Shown here one piece after another: positions 5,973 to 11,471 of a stretch of DNA of 11,471 nucleotides (position 1 is the stretch's first letter; each line of letters starts with the position of its first letter). Position numbers and translations under genes: made by a program. Source of the stretch: Methanobacteriota archaeon (GTDB taxonomy: Archaea; Thermoplasmatota; E2; DHVEG-1); NCBI GenBank assembly GCA_026394435.1, contig JAPKYG010000029.1, positions 1-11,471 of the forward strand, written 5' to 3'. The notes below the pieces were generated by a model. It made no database searches and was not told the origin of the DNA. It was given only the letters and a program-made list of their open reading frames with translations.

Positions 5973-7103
5973 CTATTCAAGAACGTGTATGTTTTTCTTC
6001 ATACAAATTTCTTTGAGTTCCTTTGGCCAGACCGTAGTGCTCACTTCACCAAGGTGCGCTTTTTTCAACAGGTACATATAGGTTCTTGATTGACCAATCC
6101 CTCCACCGATACTTAACGGGATTTTACTGTTGAGAATCGCCTGGTGGTAGGGGAGTTTTAGGAAATCTGTTTGACCAGATAACTCAAGTTGCTTTTTCAG
6201 AGTCTCCGGAGTTACCCGGATACCCATGGAGGAAAGTTCATGTCTTCGTTGTGTCACTGGGTTCCAGACGAGAATATCTCCGTTTAAGCCATAGGTTTGT
6301 TTCCCTGTTTCCTTTGAGGTATCGGTGATCCAATCGTCGTAATCCGCGGCGCGCATCTCATGAGGATACCCGTCCTTCAATACCGAGCCAATACCAACAA
6401 TGAAGACCGCAGGGTGATCCTGAAGGATTGCGGTTTCCCGCTGCTTTCGAGGAAGATCAGGGTACATTTCTAGGATTTCTTCAGCGTGGAAGAATTCAAG
6501 TTTGTCTGGGAGATTTGGAATAGTCTTGGATTCGAGTTGTGGGAATTGATCAATTACCAGGTTTTCAGCACCTTTAATCACTTTCCAGATTTTGTTGACC
6601 GTGTGTTTGAGGTATTTAAGGTTTCTTTGGTCGTTTGTTATGACTTTTTCCCAGTCCCATTGATCCACATAAGAGCTGTGATCATGGTCAAGGAAATAGT
6701 CTTTCCGAACCGCACGCATATCGGTATTCAGACCCTCACCTACTTTCATATCAAATTCTTTAAGTGCCATACGTTTCCATTTCGTTGCTGCCTGTACGAC
6801 CTGTGCTTGGATCCGCTTCTGAAGACCCAGCCCACATGGGAATTCAACAGGTGTACGTGAACCGTCTCGGTCAAGGTAATCGTTCACCCCACTTTCCTTA
6901 TCGACAATTAGAGGAACCGTGACCATCATAAGGTTCAGTTCTTTTCCTAAGTTTTCTTCAATGTAGTATTTTGCTGCAAAAATGGCTTTCTGTGTTTCCT
7001 TTGGTGTCAGCAACGACGTATAATTCTTTGGAAGTACTTTCTCTACTTCTTTATAGGTGCTAATACCGGGCCCTGCGAGATCTGCTTTCTTATTTGACAT
7101 CAT
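5973..7103 (-). CDS. asnA: Aspartate--ammonia ligase (asparagine synthetase A)
   Basis: Makes asparagine from aspartate, ammonia and ATP (giving AMP and PPi) through an aspartyl-adenylate, on a class II aminoacyl-tRNA synthetase-like core. Diagnostic AsnA blocks appear in order: KWKRMAL (108-114), GEGLNTDMRAVRKD (122-135), YVDQWDWEKV (145-154), RAADYDDW (251-258), LNGDILVWNPV (273-283), ELSSMGIRV (289-297) and IGGGIGQSR (332-340). I start at ATG 7103 (376 residues), because AAGAAGG (7114-7120) lies ten bases ahead and the TATA box at 7138-7149 would put the transcript start near 7118. An in-frame ATG at 7133 would fall upstream of that start. A second ATG at 7100 is also possible. The protein is about 45 residues longer than the 330-residue E. 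coli enzyme, mostly at the N terminus, and carries VQAATKWKR where the family usually has VHSLAKWKR. Confidence 0.9.
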   Translation of the reverse strand: MMSNKKADLAGPGISTYKEVEKVLPKNYTSLLTPKETQKAIFAAKYYIEENLGKELNLMMVTVPLIVDKESGVNDYLDRDGSRTPVEFPCGLGLQKRIQAQVVQAATKWKRMALKEFDMKVGEGLNTDMRAVRKDYFLDHDHSSYVDQWDWEKVITNDQRNLKYLKHTVNKIWKVIKGAENLVIDQFPQLESKTIPNLPDKLEFFHAEEILEMYPDLPRKQRETAILQDHPAVFIVGIGSVLKDGYPHEMRAADYDDWITDTSKETGKQTYGLNGDILVWNPVTQRRHELSSMGIRVTPETLKKQLELSGQTDFLKLPYHQAILNSKIPLSIGGGIGQSRTYMYLLKKAHLGEVSTTVWPKELKEICMKKNIHVLE

Positions 7104-7137
7104 ATTAATCAAACCTTCTTTCAGGCAAAACAAAAGA

Positions 7138-7149
7138 GATATTTAAATC
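7138..7149 (-). promoter_or_regulatory. TATA-like box of asnA
   Basis: Minus-strand GATTTAAATATC. A start about 25 bp downstream falls near 7118, giving a very short leader that just includes the AAGAAGG ribosome binding site. This placement decides the asnA start at 7103 over 7133. Confidence 0.55.
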
Positions 7150-7168
7150 TTTATCATAAATATAAGAG

Positions 7169-7187
7169 GAAAATCAACGCGATTTTC
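7169..7187 (-). terminator. Hairpin between the FKBP gene and asnA
   Basis: GAAAATC (7169-7175) and GATTTTC (7181-7187) form a perfect 7-bp inverted repeat with a 5-nt loop. It lies 29 bases past the FKBP stop and about 20 bases upstream of the asnA TATA box. A short T5 run (opposite 7190-7194) precedes it on the minus strand and AT-rich DNA follows. It may help end the FKBP transcript or bind a regulator of asnA; the sequence does not distinguish these. Confidence 0.35.
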
Positions 7188-7215
7188 ATAAAAAGAGAGG
7201 AGCGAGAGGGAAACC

Positions 7216-7662
7216 CTACTGTTCCACTTGCTGCTCCGCTATCGAGACAACCGTGACGTTCACAACTAATCGTTTCCCTGCCAGCTGATGATTTAAATCC
7301 AACGTAAATGTCTGCTCATCCATTGCGACGATAGTACCAACAAAAGATTTCCCGGTGGGCGCATCAATCTTTATGCGCGAGCCAACCTCCAGTTTCACCT
7401 CAGGTTTAAACACGGTCTTTGGCACCTTAATGACCAGGTCATCCATATGAGGACCGAACGCATCATCAGATTCCAGCGTCACGACCTTTGATTCTCCCTC
7501 AGTCATATCCTGTAATACTTTCTCAATTGCAGGAAAAAACTTCCCTTCTCCAACCACAATCTCAATGAGGTTCTCTGTATTATTTTTATAACAAAGCTCA
7601 CCAGTTTCTAATTTCGCCTCACATAAAATCTGAACCTTATCCCCTTCCTTAATACGCTTCAT
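7216..7662 (-). CDS. FKBP-type peptidyl-prolyl isomerase, SlyD-like, with altered active site
   Basis: A 148-residue cytoplasmic protein with SlyD architecture. FKBP halves lie at about 1-68 and 122-141. An inserted insert-in-flap chaperone domain lies at about 71-121, recognisable by AFGPHMDDLVIKVPKTVF, and the domain returns with LNHQLAGKRLVVNVTVV. The family isomerises proline peptide bonds and aids folding; in SlyD the inserted domain binds unfolded chains. Compared with E. coli SlyD (AYQV and LVDES), the conserved tyrosine and aspartate of the isomerase pocket appear here as C14 and Y25, so proline isomerisation may be weak or lost while the chaperone domain is kept. There is no His-rich metal-binding tail as in E. 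coli SlyD. The start is ATG 7662, with GGAGAG just upstream. Confidence 0.88.
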   Translation of the reverse strand: MKRIKEGDKVQILCEAKLETGELCYKNNTENLIEIVVGEGKFFPAIEKVLQDMTEGESKVVTLESDDAFGPHMDDLVIKVPKTVFKPEVKLEVGSRIKIDAPTGKSFVGTIVAMDEQTFTLDLNHQLAGKRLVVNVTVVSIAEQQVEQ

Positions 7663-7755
7663 AGTCTCTCCGTCCGTACACTTATCCCAACAAACAAAAA
7701 AAACACACTACTCGGAGCATTGGTGCATCAATTTCATCCGTAGGATACAAGTTCC

Positions 7756-7770
7756 TATCGCATTACGATA
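7756..7770 (-). promoter_or_regulatory. Short inverted repeat abutting the FKBP TATA box
   Basis: TATCG (7756-7760) and CGATA (7766-7770) flank five bases, directly adjoining the TATA-like box and just ahead of the expected transcription start near 7752. A second pair, TAGGA (7741-7745) and TCCTA (7753-7757), overlaps it. The location suits an operator, but five-base arms can occur by chance. Confidence 0.3.
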
Positions 7771-7782
7771 CTTAAATATTTG
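7771..7782 (-). promoter_or_regulatory. TATA-like box of the FKBP gene
   Basis: Minus-strand CAAATATTTAAG, sharing the AAATATTTA core with the nifJ box. A start near 7752 gives an unusually long leader of about 90 nt. That leader contains a run of eight T residues (opposite 7696-7703) before the GGAGAG ribosome binding site. Confidence 0.5.
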
Positions 7783-7796
7783 TGTTTTTATCAGGA

Positions 7797-9872
7797 TTAG
7801 AGCGGGCATAAACCTGTTGGACAGCCTCCCGCATAATCGGTCGTGATCACGATCGGTTTTCCCGTACCAAGATACAAGACTTGTTCAGGTTTACTACCGT
7901 ACCGGTAAACCGTGATCCCTTTACATTTCAACTTCCAAGCAAGCAGATAAATATTTCTCACGTCTTGCATCGTGGAATCCTTTGGGAGATTCACGGTCTT
8001 ACTGACCGCATTATCAACATGTCGTTGGAACGCGGCTTGCATCCGGACATGAAACTCTGGTGAAATATCAAGCGAGGTCACAAAGATTTTTTTCAGATTT
8101 GCAGGAAGTTTGATGTCCTGAATGTTCCCGGTTTTTGAAATCTTTCGAATCAATTCATCTGAATACAGGCCACGTCGGATCAACTCCCGTTTGAAGGTCT
8201 CATTTATCTCGGGCAATTGTTTGCCTTCCATTACTCGACGTAAGAACGCTAACGCAAACACGGGTTCGATACCCGAGGAACAACCGGCAACGATACTAAT
8301 AGTCCCTGTAGGTGCGATCGTGATACATGTCGCGTTTCTCATCGCAGGATACTTCTTCTGTAAAGTACTGTACTCAAAATTCATAAACGACCCACGTTGT
8401 TTCCCAAGCTCCACTGATTTTTCTTGTGCTTCTTTTGCTATAAACGTGATGAGCCGCTCACTAAGCCGTATCGCCTCCTTACTATCATAAGGTATCTTAA
8501 GCAGGAACAAGAGATCAGCAAACCCCATCACACCAAGACCGATTTTCCGATGCGCTTTCGTGATCTTCTCTGTTTCTTTCAACGGATAGTTATTCGCATC
8601 AATGACGTTATCTAAAAAATGAACCGCAAGTCGTGTGGTCACCCGAAGTTTCTTCCAATCAATTTTCCCATTTTTCACGATTTTTACGAGATTGATGCTT
8701 CCCAGATTACATGACTCGTACGCAAGCAACGGGACCTCTCCACACGGGTTTGTCGCCTCAATTTCACCAACATTCTTCAAAGGATGTCTCCGGTTGATCT
8801 CATCAATGAACAATAATCCAGGATCCCCGGTCTCCCATGCGTTCTTGATAATCATATCAAACAAGTCTGCTGCATTAATCTTCCGAACAATCTTCCCATT
8901 TTTCGGGCTTCGTAACGCGAGCATTTCACCTTTCATCGCCTTACTCATGAACACATCAGTCGCAGCAACCGAGATATTGAAATTCGTGAGCCGTTTCCCT
9001 GCTTTTGCGGTCACAAACTCAGCGATATCAGGATGTAAACAGGAGAGGATACCGATGTTTGCTCCACGACGTTTCCCCCCTTGTTTGATCACATCAGTTG
9101 TACTATCAAATATACGAATGAACGAGATGGGACCACTCGCAACACCCTTGGTACTTTTCACAATCGCTCCTTTCTCCCGCAGGCGACTAAAACTAAAACC
9201 AGTTCCACCACCAGACTGCTGAATCAACGCCATATTCTTTAGAGTCGTGAAAATACCCTCAAGACCATCCTCAATCGGTAAAACAAAACACGCAGACAAT
9301 TGCCCAAGTTCAGTTCCCGCGTTCATAAGGGTCGGTGAGTTTGGAAGAAACTCAAGGTTACACATCGCAGTGAAAAAATCCTCTTCGGTTTTCTTCGAGT
9401 TAATTCCATATTTTTTATCGATAGCAGCGATTGCTTTTGCAACCCGTCGGAACATCTGCGTTGGTGTTTCAATGATATTGCCACTTTCATCTTTCAGGAG
9501 GTACCGCTCTTCAAGAACTTTTAGGGCGTTGACCTCAAGTTTCAGATCATCCCGTATTTTGAAATACTGCTTGATTTCACGGGCGATACCGCGGGAGCGT
9601 CGATACAGCGAGTAGGCTTTATACACTCGTTCTTCTCGCTTTTCAAGGATATCTTCAACGGTTTCTTGAATCTGTTCAATATCGGGGATGCCACCCGAGA
9701 AAGTTGATTTTTTATCATGGAGAGAATCAACGATTTCTTTGGTGAGGAATTCAGCTTTTTTCCTGTTTTTTATATCTAAAGCAAGCATTGCCTTCTGAAT
9801 AGCAACCGTAATTTTTTCAGCATTAAAAGCAACAAGTTCCCCAGTTCGCTTTCGAACAGTGGTAATCGTCAT
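7797..9872 (-). CDS. nrdJ: Ribonucleoside-diphosphate/triphosphate reductase, class II (adenosylcobalamin-dependent)
   Basis: Reduces ribonucleotides to deoxyribonucleotides for DNA synthesis, using adenosylcobalamin to make a thiyl radical, so it needs neither oxygen nor a small subunit. The 691 residues begin with an ATP-cone allosteric domain (about 3-95). The ten-stranded barrel follows: NSPTLMNAG (178-186), first redox cysteine C195 in QLSACFVLP, the radical motif NPCGE (N375, C377, E379), second redox cysteine C388 in ESCNLGSINL, and the phosphate loop PTGTIS (521-526). The C-terminal shuttle cysteines C684 and C689 are in GGCPTGLCPL. No intein interrupts it and no nrdB or nrdD partner is near. 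Class II is inferred from the family pattern and lone gene. The start ATG 9872 lacks a ribosome binding site and lies about 34 bp from a TATA-like box, suggesting a nearly leaderless mRNA. Confidence 0.93.
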   Translation of the reverse strand: MTITTVRKRTGELVAFNAEKITVAIQKAMLALDIKNRKKAEFLTKEIVDSLHDKKSTFSGGIPDIEQIQETVEDILEKREERVYKAYSLYRRSRGIAREIKQYFKIRDDLKLEVNALKVLEERYLLKDESGNIIETPTQMFRRVAKAIAAIDKKYGINSKKTEEDFFTAMCNLEFLPNSPTLMNAGTELGQLSACFVLPIEDGLEGIFTTLKNMALIQQSGGGTGFSFSRLREKGAIVKSTKGVASGPISFIRIFDSTTDVIKQGGKRRGANIGILSCLHPDIAEFVTAKAGKRLTNFNISVAATDVFMSKAMKGEMLALRSPKNGKIVRKINAADLFDMIIKNAWETGDPGLLFIDEINRRHPLKNVGEIEATNPCGEVPLLAYESCNLGSINLVKIVKNGKIDWKKLRVTTRLAVHFLDNVIDANNYPLKETEKITKAHRKIGLGVMGFADLLFLLKIPYDSKEAIRLSERLITFIAKEAQEKSVELGKQRGSFMNFEYSTLQKKYPAMRNATCITIAPTGTISIVAGCSSGIEPVFALAFLRRVMEGKQLPEINETFKRELIRRGLYSDELIRKISKTGNIQDIKLPANLKKIFVTSLDISPEFHVRMQAAFQRHVDNAVSKTVNLPKDSTMQDVRNIYLLAWKLKCKGITVYRYGSKPEQVLYLGTGKPIVITTDYAGGCPTGLCPL

Positions 9873-9890
9873 AGTTTCTAATCATTGTTA

Positions 9891-9912
9891 GGTTATAAAA
9901 ACATATTTAACG
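9891..9912 (-). promoter_or_regulatory. TATA-like boxes of the ribonucleotide reductase gene
   Basis: Two overlapping AT-rich candidates occur on the minus strand: TTAAATATG within 9902-9912, placing a start near 9881, and TTTTTATAA (9893-9901), placing it at about the ATG. Either way the leader would be about 0-10 nt, which fits the absence of a ribosome binding site. Confidence 0.45.
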
Positions 9913-9926
9913 AAAAGAAGGAATGA

Positions 9927-11039
9927 TTACAAATGATGGTTACGATGTACATTCTGCAATCCGTTCGTAAGCGCTTCTAACCCGCTCTGCAAAGTTTCCT
10001 TATTGCCATCAAATGATAATCGAATAAAACCTTCCGAATTGAAGTACGCACCAGGGTTTACCAATATCCTCTGTTCCTCAAATAAGTGTTTACAGAGAAC
10101 CACAGAAGGAACATCGAGGGAATATTTCGGGAAACAGACAATACCACCATCAGGTTCTACCCACTTCAATAAATCCTTATGTTGCGTCATCCATTTCTTC
10201 ACAACAACACGGTTTGTTGTCGCGTGTTTCTGAAATCGTTTTATGACCTCATCACGAGCATTATTAAGTAGATGAGCAGTCATAATCTCGGAGATAAATG
10301 ACGACGCGCCCGTCGTATGCGCTTTCATGCGTTGACATTGTGCTGCTATCTCTTCTGGTGCGATGATCCATCCGGTATGGAGTCCTCCAAGACCGTATAT
10401 CTTCGTTGCACTTGATGTCACCAGAACATTCGGTATCCCAAAACAGGAGGGTTTTTTTGAATCGGAGCCATCAAGAAAGATTTCATCAACCAGGACATAC
10501 GCACCATGTTCTTCTGCAATCTCAGCAATCGTCTTGATTGTTTTTTGATTTGTCAAGACGCCACTAGGATTGTGAAGGTTAGTGAGTACAAGCAGCTTGG
10601 TTTTTTCGGTGATAAGGCTCGAAAGTGTTTCACTATCAACTCTGAACTTGTTTTCATACTTCCTCGGCCAGTTGATTCGTCGAGCACCAAGCATCTCCGG
10701 GGTCAGCCACATCGGTTGATACCCGGGCTGTTCGATAATGAATTCATCTCCTTGAGAAAGGAGGGAAGAGAACACGAGAAAGTTCGCCTCAGACGCTCCT
10801 GTGGTCGTTACGATATTATCTGGTTTGCAGTTATACATCACACTCAGGGTTTCTTTTAGTTCATGAGCGCCGTATTGTGCATTTACACCAAGATCAAAAT
10901 TTTTGGGGAGTGTAAAACCAGTATATTTTTGATATTCTTCCACGGTTAACCCATAAATGTTGCTGAATGCGAGATTATACGTGGCGCTGGAGGCGTTCTG
11001 GAGTAACCATTCAAAGAGGTCGATACGGGGAGCATTCAT
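9927..11039 (-). CDS. PLP-dependent aminotransferase, class I/II (fold type I), specificity unknown
   Basis: A 370-residue cytoplasmic aminotransferase of the aspartate aminotransferase superfamily, moving an amino group between an amino acid and a 2-oxo acid through pyridoxal phosphate. Visible cofactor residues are TTTGAS (78-83) for the phosphate, N157 in LHNPSG, D185 in VLVDEIF, the Schiff-base lysine K213 in SSATKIYGLGG, and the substrate-carboxylate arginine R340 in FIRLSFD. I prefer ATG 11039: the TATA-like box at 11061-11072 would start transcription at about 11040, making the mRNA leaderless, and the in-frame ATG at 11051 would lie upstream of that. The family catalyses many reactions and motifs alone do not give the substrate. 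It has its own promoter and is followed after a 54-base gap by the ribonucleotide reductase gene. Confidence 0.88.
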   Translation of the reverse strand: MNAPRIDLFEWLLQNASSATYNLAFSNIYGLTVEEYQKYTGFTLPKNFDLGVNAQYGAHELKETLSVMYNCKPDNIVTTTGASEANFLVFSSLLSQGDEFIIEQPGYQPMWLTPEMLGARRINWPRKYENKFRVDSETLSSLITEKTKLLVLTNLHNPSGVLTNQKTIKTIAEIAEEHGAYVLVDEIFLDGSDSKKPSCFGIPNVLVTSSATKIYGLGGLHTGWIIAPEEIAAQCQRMKAHTTGASSFISEIMTAHLLNNARDEVIKRFQKHATTNRVVVKKWMTQHKDLLKWVEPDGGIVCFPKYSLDVPSVVLCKHLFEEQRILVNPGAYFNSEGFIRLSFDGNKETLQSGLEALTNGLQNVHRNHHL

Positions 11040-11060
11040 GGACGGAAGCATTGAGCATGA

Positions 11061-11072
11061 AGTATATTATGG
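11061..11072 (-). promoter_or_regulatory. TATA-like box of the aminotransferase gene
   Basis: Minus-strand CCATAATATACT, with its centre about 27 bp ahead of ATG 11039. No ribosome binding site precedes that ATG, so the mRNA is probably leaderless. Confidence 0.5.
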
Positions 11073-11079
11073 TATGGAG

Positions 11080-11096
11080 AAAAAAGAAAAATAAAA
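11080..11096 (-). terminator. T-rich tract behind the small hypothetical gene
   Basis: On the minus strand this is a 17-base run of T broken only by one A and one C. It lies about 30 bases past the stop of the small gene and just before the aminotransferase TATA box. It matches the hairpin-less T-rich terminators of archaea. Confidence 0.6.
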
Positions 11097-11127
11097 CGGA
11101 AAGATTCTAATAATAAGTTCCTACTAT

Positions 11128-11370
11128 TTATGGCTGTTCAGCGTTGAGCAAATCATAGAGATTGAAATAATGAGGCTTTGTCTTGAATGCCATTTGGTTG
11201 TGGGTGGCAAAACTCACCATCATATCACCGGTAGCTGGACACGCAACCCATTGGTTCCATGCCTCTGCCATTCCTGTCCCTTTTCCAAACATCTCAATCA
11301 GTTGTAAAAGATGGGCATCCTGCGCACGATACCCGTTTTGCAATACCGCCATGGTTTCATTCAGAGTCAT
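11128..11370 (-). CDS. Small hypothetical protein, family not recognised; start uncertain
   Basis: I do not recognise this protein. From ATG 11370 it has 80 residues (MTLNETMAVLQNGYR to the end NAEQP). A GTG at 11403 would give 91, and the frame stays open to the right edge without a stop, so a longer protein cut by the edge cannot be excluded. I prefer 11370 because a TATA-like GTTATATAC (11408-11416) would start transcription near 11386, and a partial GGGG ribosome binding site sits close before the ATG. The protein is soluble-looking, with no membrane segment or signal peptide, one cysteine (in WVACPATGDM), two tryptophans, and a mixed helical N-terminal half (AQDAHLLQLIEMFGKGTGMAEAW). A T-rich terminator follows it, so it is probably a separate transcription unit. 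Confidence 0.55.
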   Translation of the reverse strand: MTLNETMAVLQNGYRAQDAHLLQLIEMFGKGTGMAEAWNQWVACPATGDMMVSFATHNQMAFKTKPHYFNLYDLLNAEQP

Positions 11371-11407
11371 ATTGCCCCAGGAAGAATTTATCTGTCTGCT
11401 CACTGAT

Positions 11408-11455
11408 GTATATAACTGATAAACCGCGAAAAAAGGACAGTTAGTTTTTTTATAG
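11408..11455 (-). promoter_or_regulatory. Promoter candidates for the small hypothetical gene
   Basis: Two TATA-like elements occur on the minus strand: GTTATATAC (11408-11416), pairing with a start codon at 11370, and CTATAAAAAAACT (about 11443-11455), which would place transcription near 11424 and allow the GTG start at 11403. The sequence alone does not choose. Confidence 0.35.
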
Positions 11456-11471
11456 AGGAGCAGGTTGAGAA

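Noticed and set aside
6486..6860. A 124-codon open frame on the plus strand opposite asnA.
   Set aside because: It is antisense to the conserved AsnA core and has aromatic-rich composition typical of a shadow frame.
5973..7103. The possibility that this gene is an aspartyl- or asparaginyl-tRNA synthetase or a truncated copy.
   Set aside because: There is no anticodon-binding domain, and the DYDDW, LNGDILVWNP and ELSSMGIRV blocks are specific to AsnA.
8635..9222. A 195-codon open frame on the plus strand opposite the ribonucleotide reductase gene.
   Set aside because: It is entirely antisense to strongly conserved coding sequence, its translation matches nothing recognisable, and no ribosome binding site or promoter was evident. 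It looks like a mirror frame of the reductase.
7797..9872. An intein or frameshift in the ribonucleotide reductase, often seen in archaeal genes of this kind.
   Set aside because: The frame is continuous and the catalytic motifs follow at normal spacing with no splicing-domain signature.
1..11471. CRISPR array, tRNA or rRNA genes, transposon ends or a defence cluster.
   Set aside because: Intergenic spaces are all under 200 bases, with no regularly spaced repeats, cloverleaf-like sequence or transposase; every larger frame belongs to a metabolic, maturation or folding family except the small unknown protein at the right edge.

Overview
The window looks like a piece of an archaeal chromosome, probably from an anaerobic euryarchaeote-like lineage. 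I cannot name a genus. The archaeal signs are AT-rich TATA-like boxes about 25 bp ahead of plausible transcription starts, two genes that look leaderless or nearly so, GGTGA/GGAGG-type ribosome binding sites in the operon, T-rich terminators, and a methanogen-style (group 3c) [NiFe] hydrogenase with an MvhD subunit. Two genes (single-chain NifJ and AsnA) belong to families best known from bacteria. Gene density is high and no gene-free stretch exceeds about 200 bases. I see no tRNA, rRNA, CRISPR array, insertion sequence or phage gene.

Layout. Positions 1-1230 (minus) hold the N-terminal third of a NifJ-type pyruvate:ferredoxin oxidoreductase, cut by the left edge. A class II-type histone deacetylase/AcuC-like amidohydrolase lies upstream of it on the same strand (1343-2377). 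Divergent from that is a four-gene plus-strand operon (2575-5933): hydrogenase small subunit, large subunit, maturation protease and MvhD. The remaining genes are all on the minus strand: AsnA aspartate-ammonia ligase (5973-7103), a SlyD-like FKBP protein (7216-7662), a class II (B12-dependent) ribonucleotide reductase (7797-9872), a class I/II aminotransferase (9927-11039 or 11051), and a small unrecognised protein near the right edge (11128-11370 or longer).

How they may work together. NifJ would interconvert pyruvate and acetyl-CoA with ferredoxin as electron carrier. The cytosolic hydrogenase would exchange electrons between H2 and, through MvhD, a partner that is normally heterodisulfide reductase; no hdr gene is present here. 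Together they suggest an H2-linked anaerobic metabolism. The deacetylase between them could connect acetyl-CoA status to protein acetylation, but that is inference. AsnA, the aminotransferase and the ribonucleotide reductase are housekeeping nitrogen and nucleotide functions. Each minus-strand gene appears to have its own promoter.

I did not find a clearly new multi-gene system. The items most worth a second look are the FKBP protein with a substituted active site, the inverted repeats abutting the nifJ and FKBP TATA boxes, the Hdr-less mvh operon beside nifJ, and the small unknown protein.
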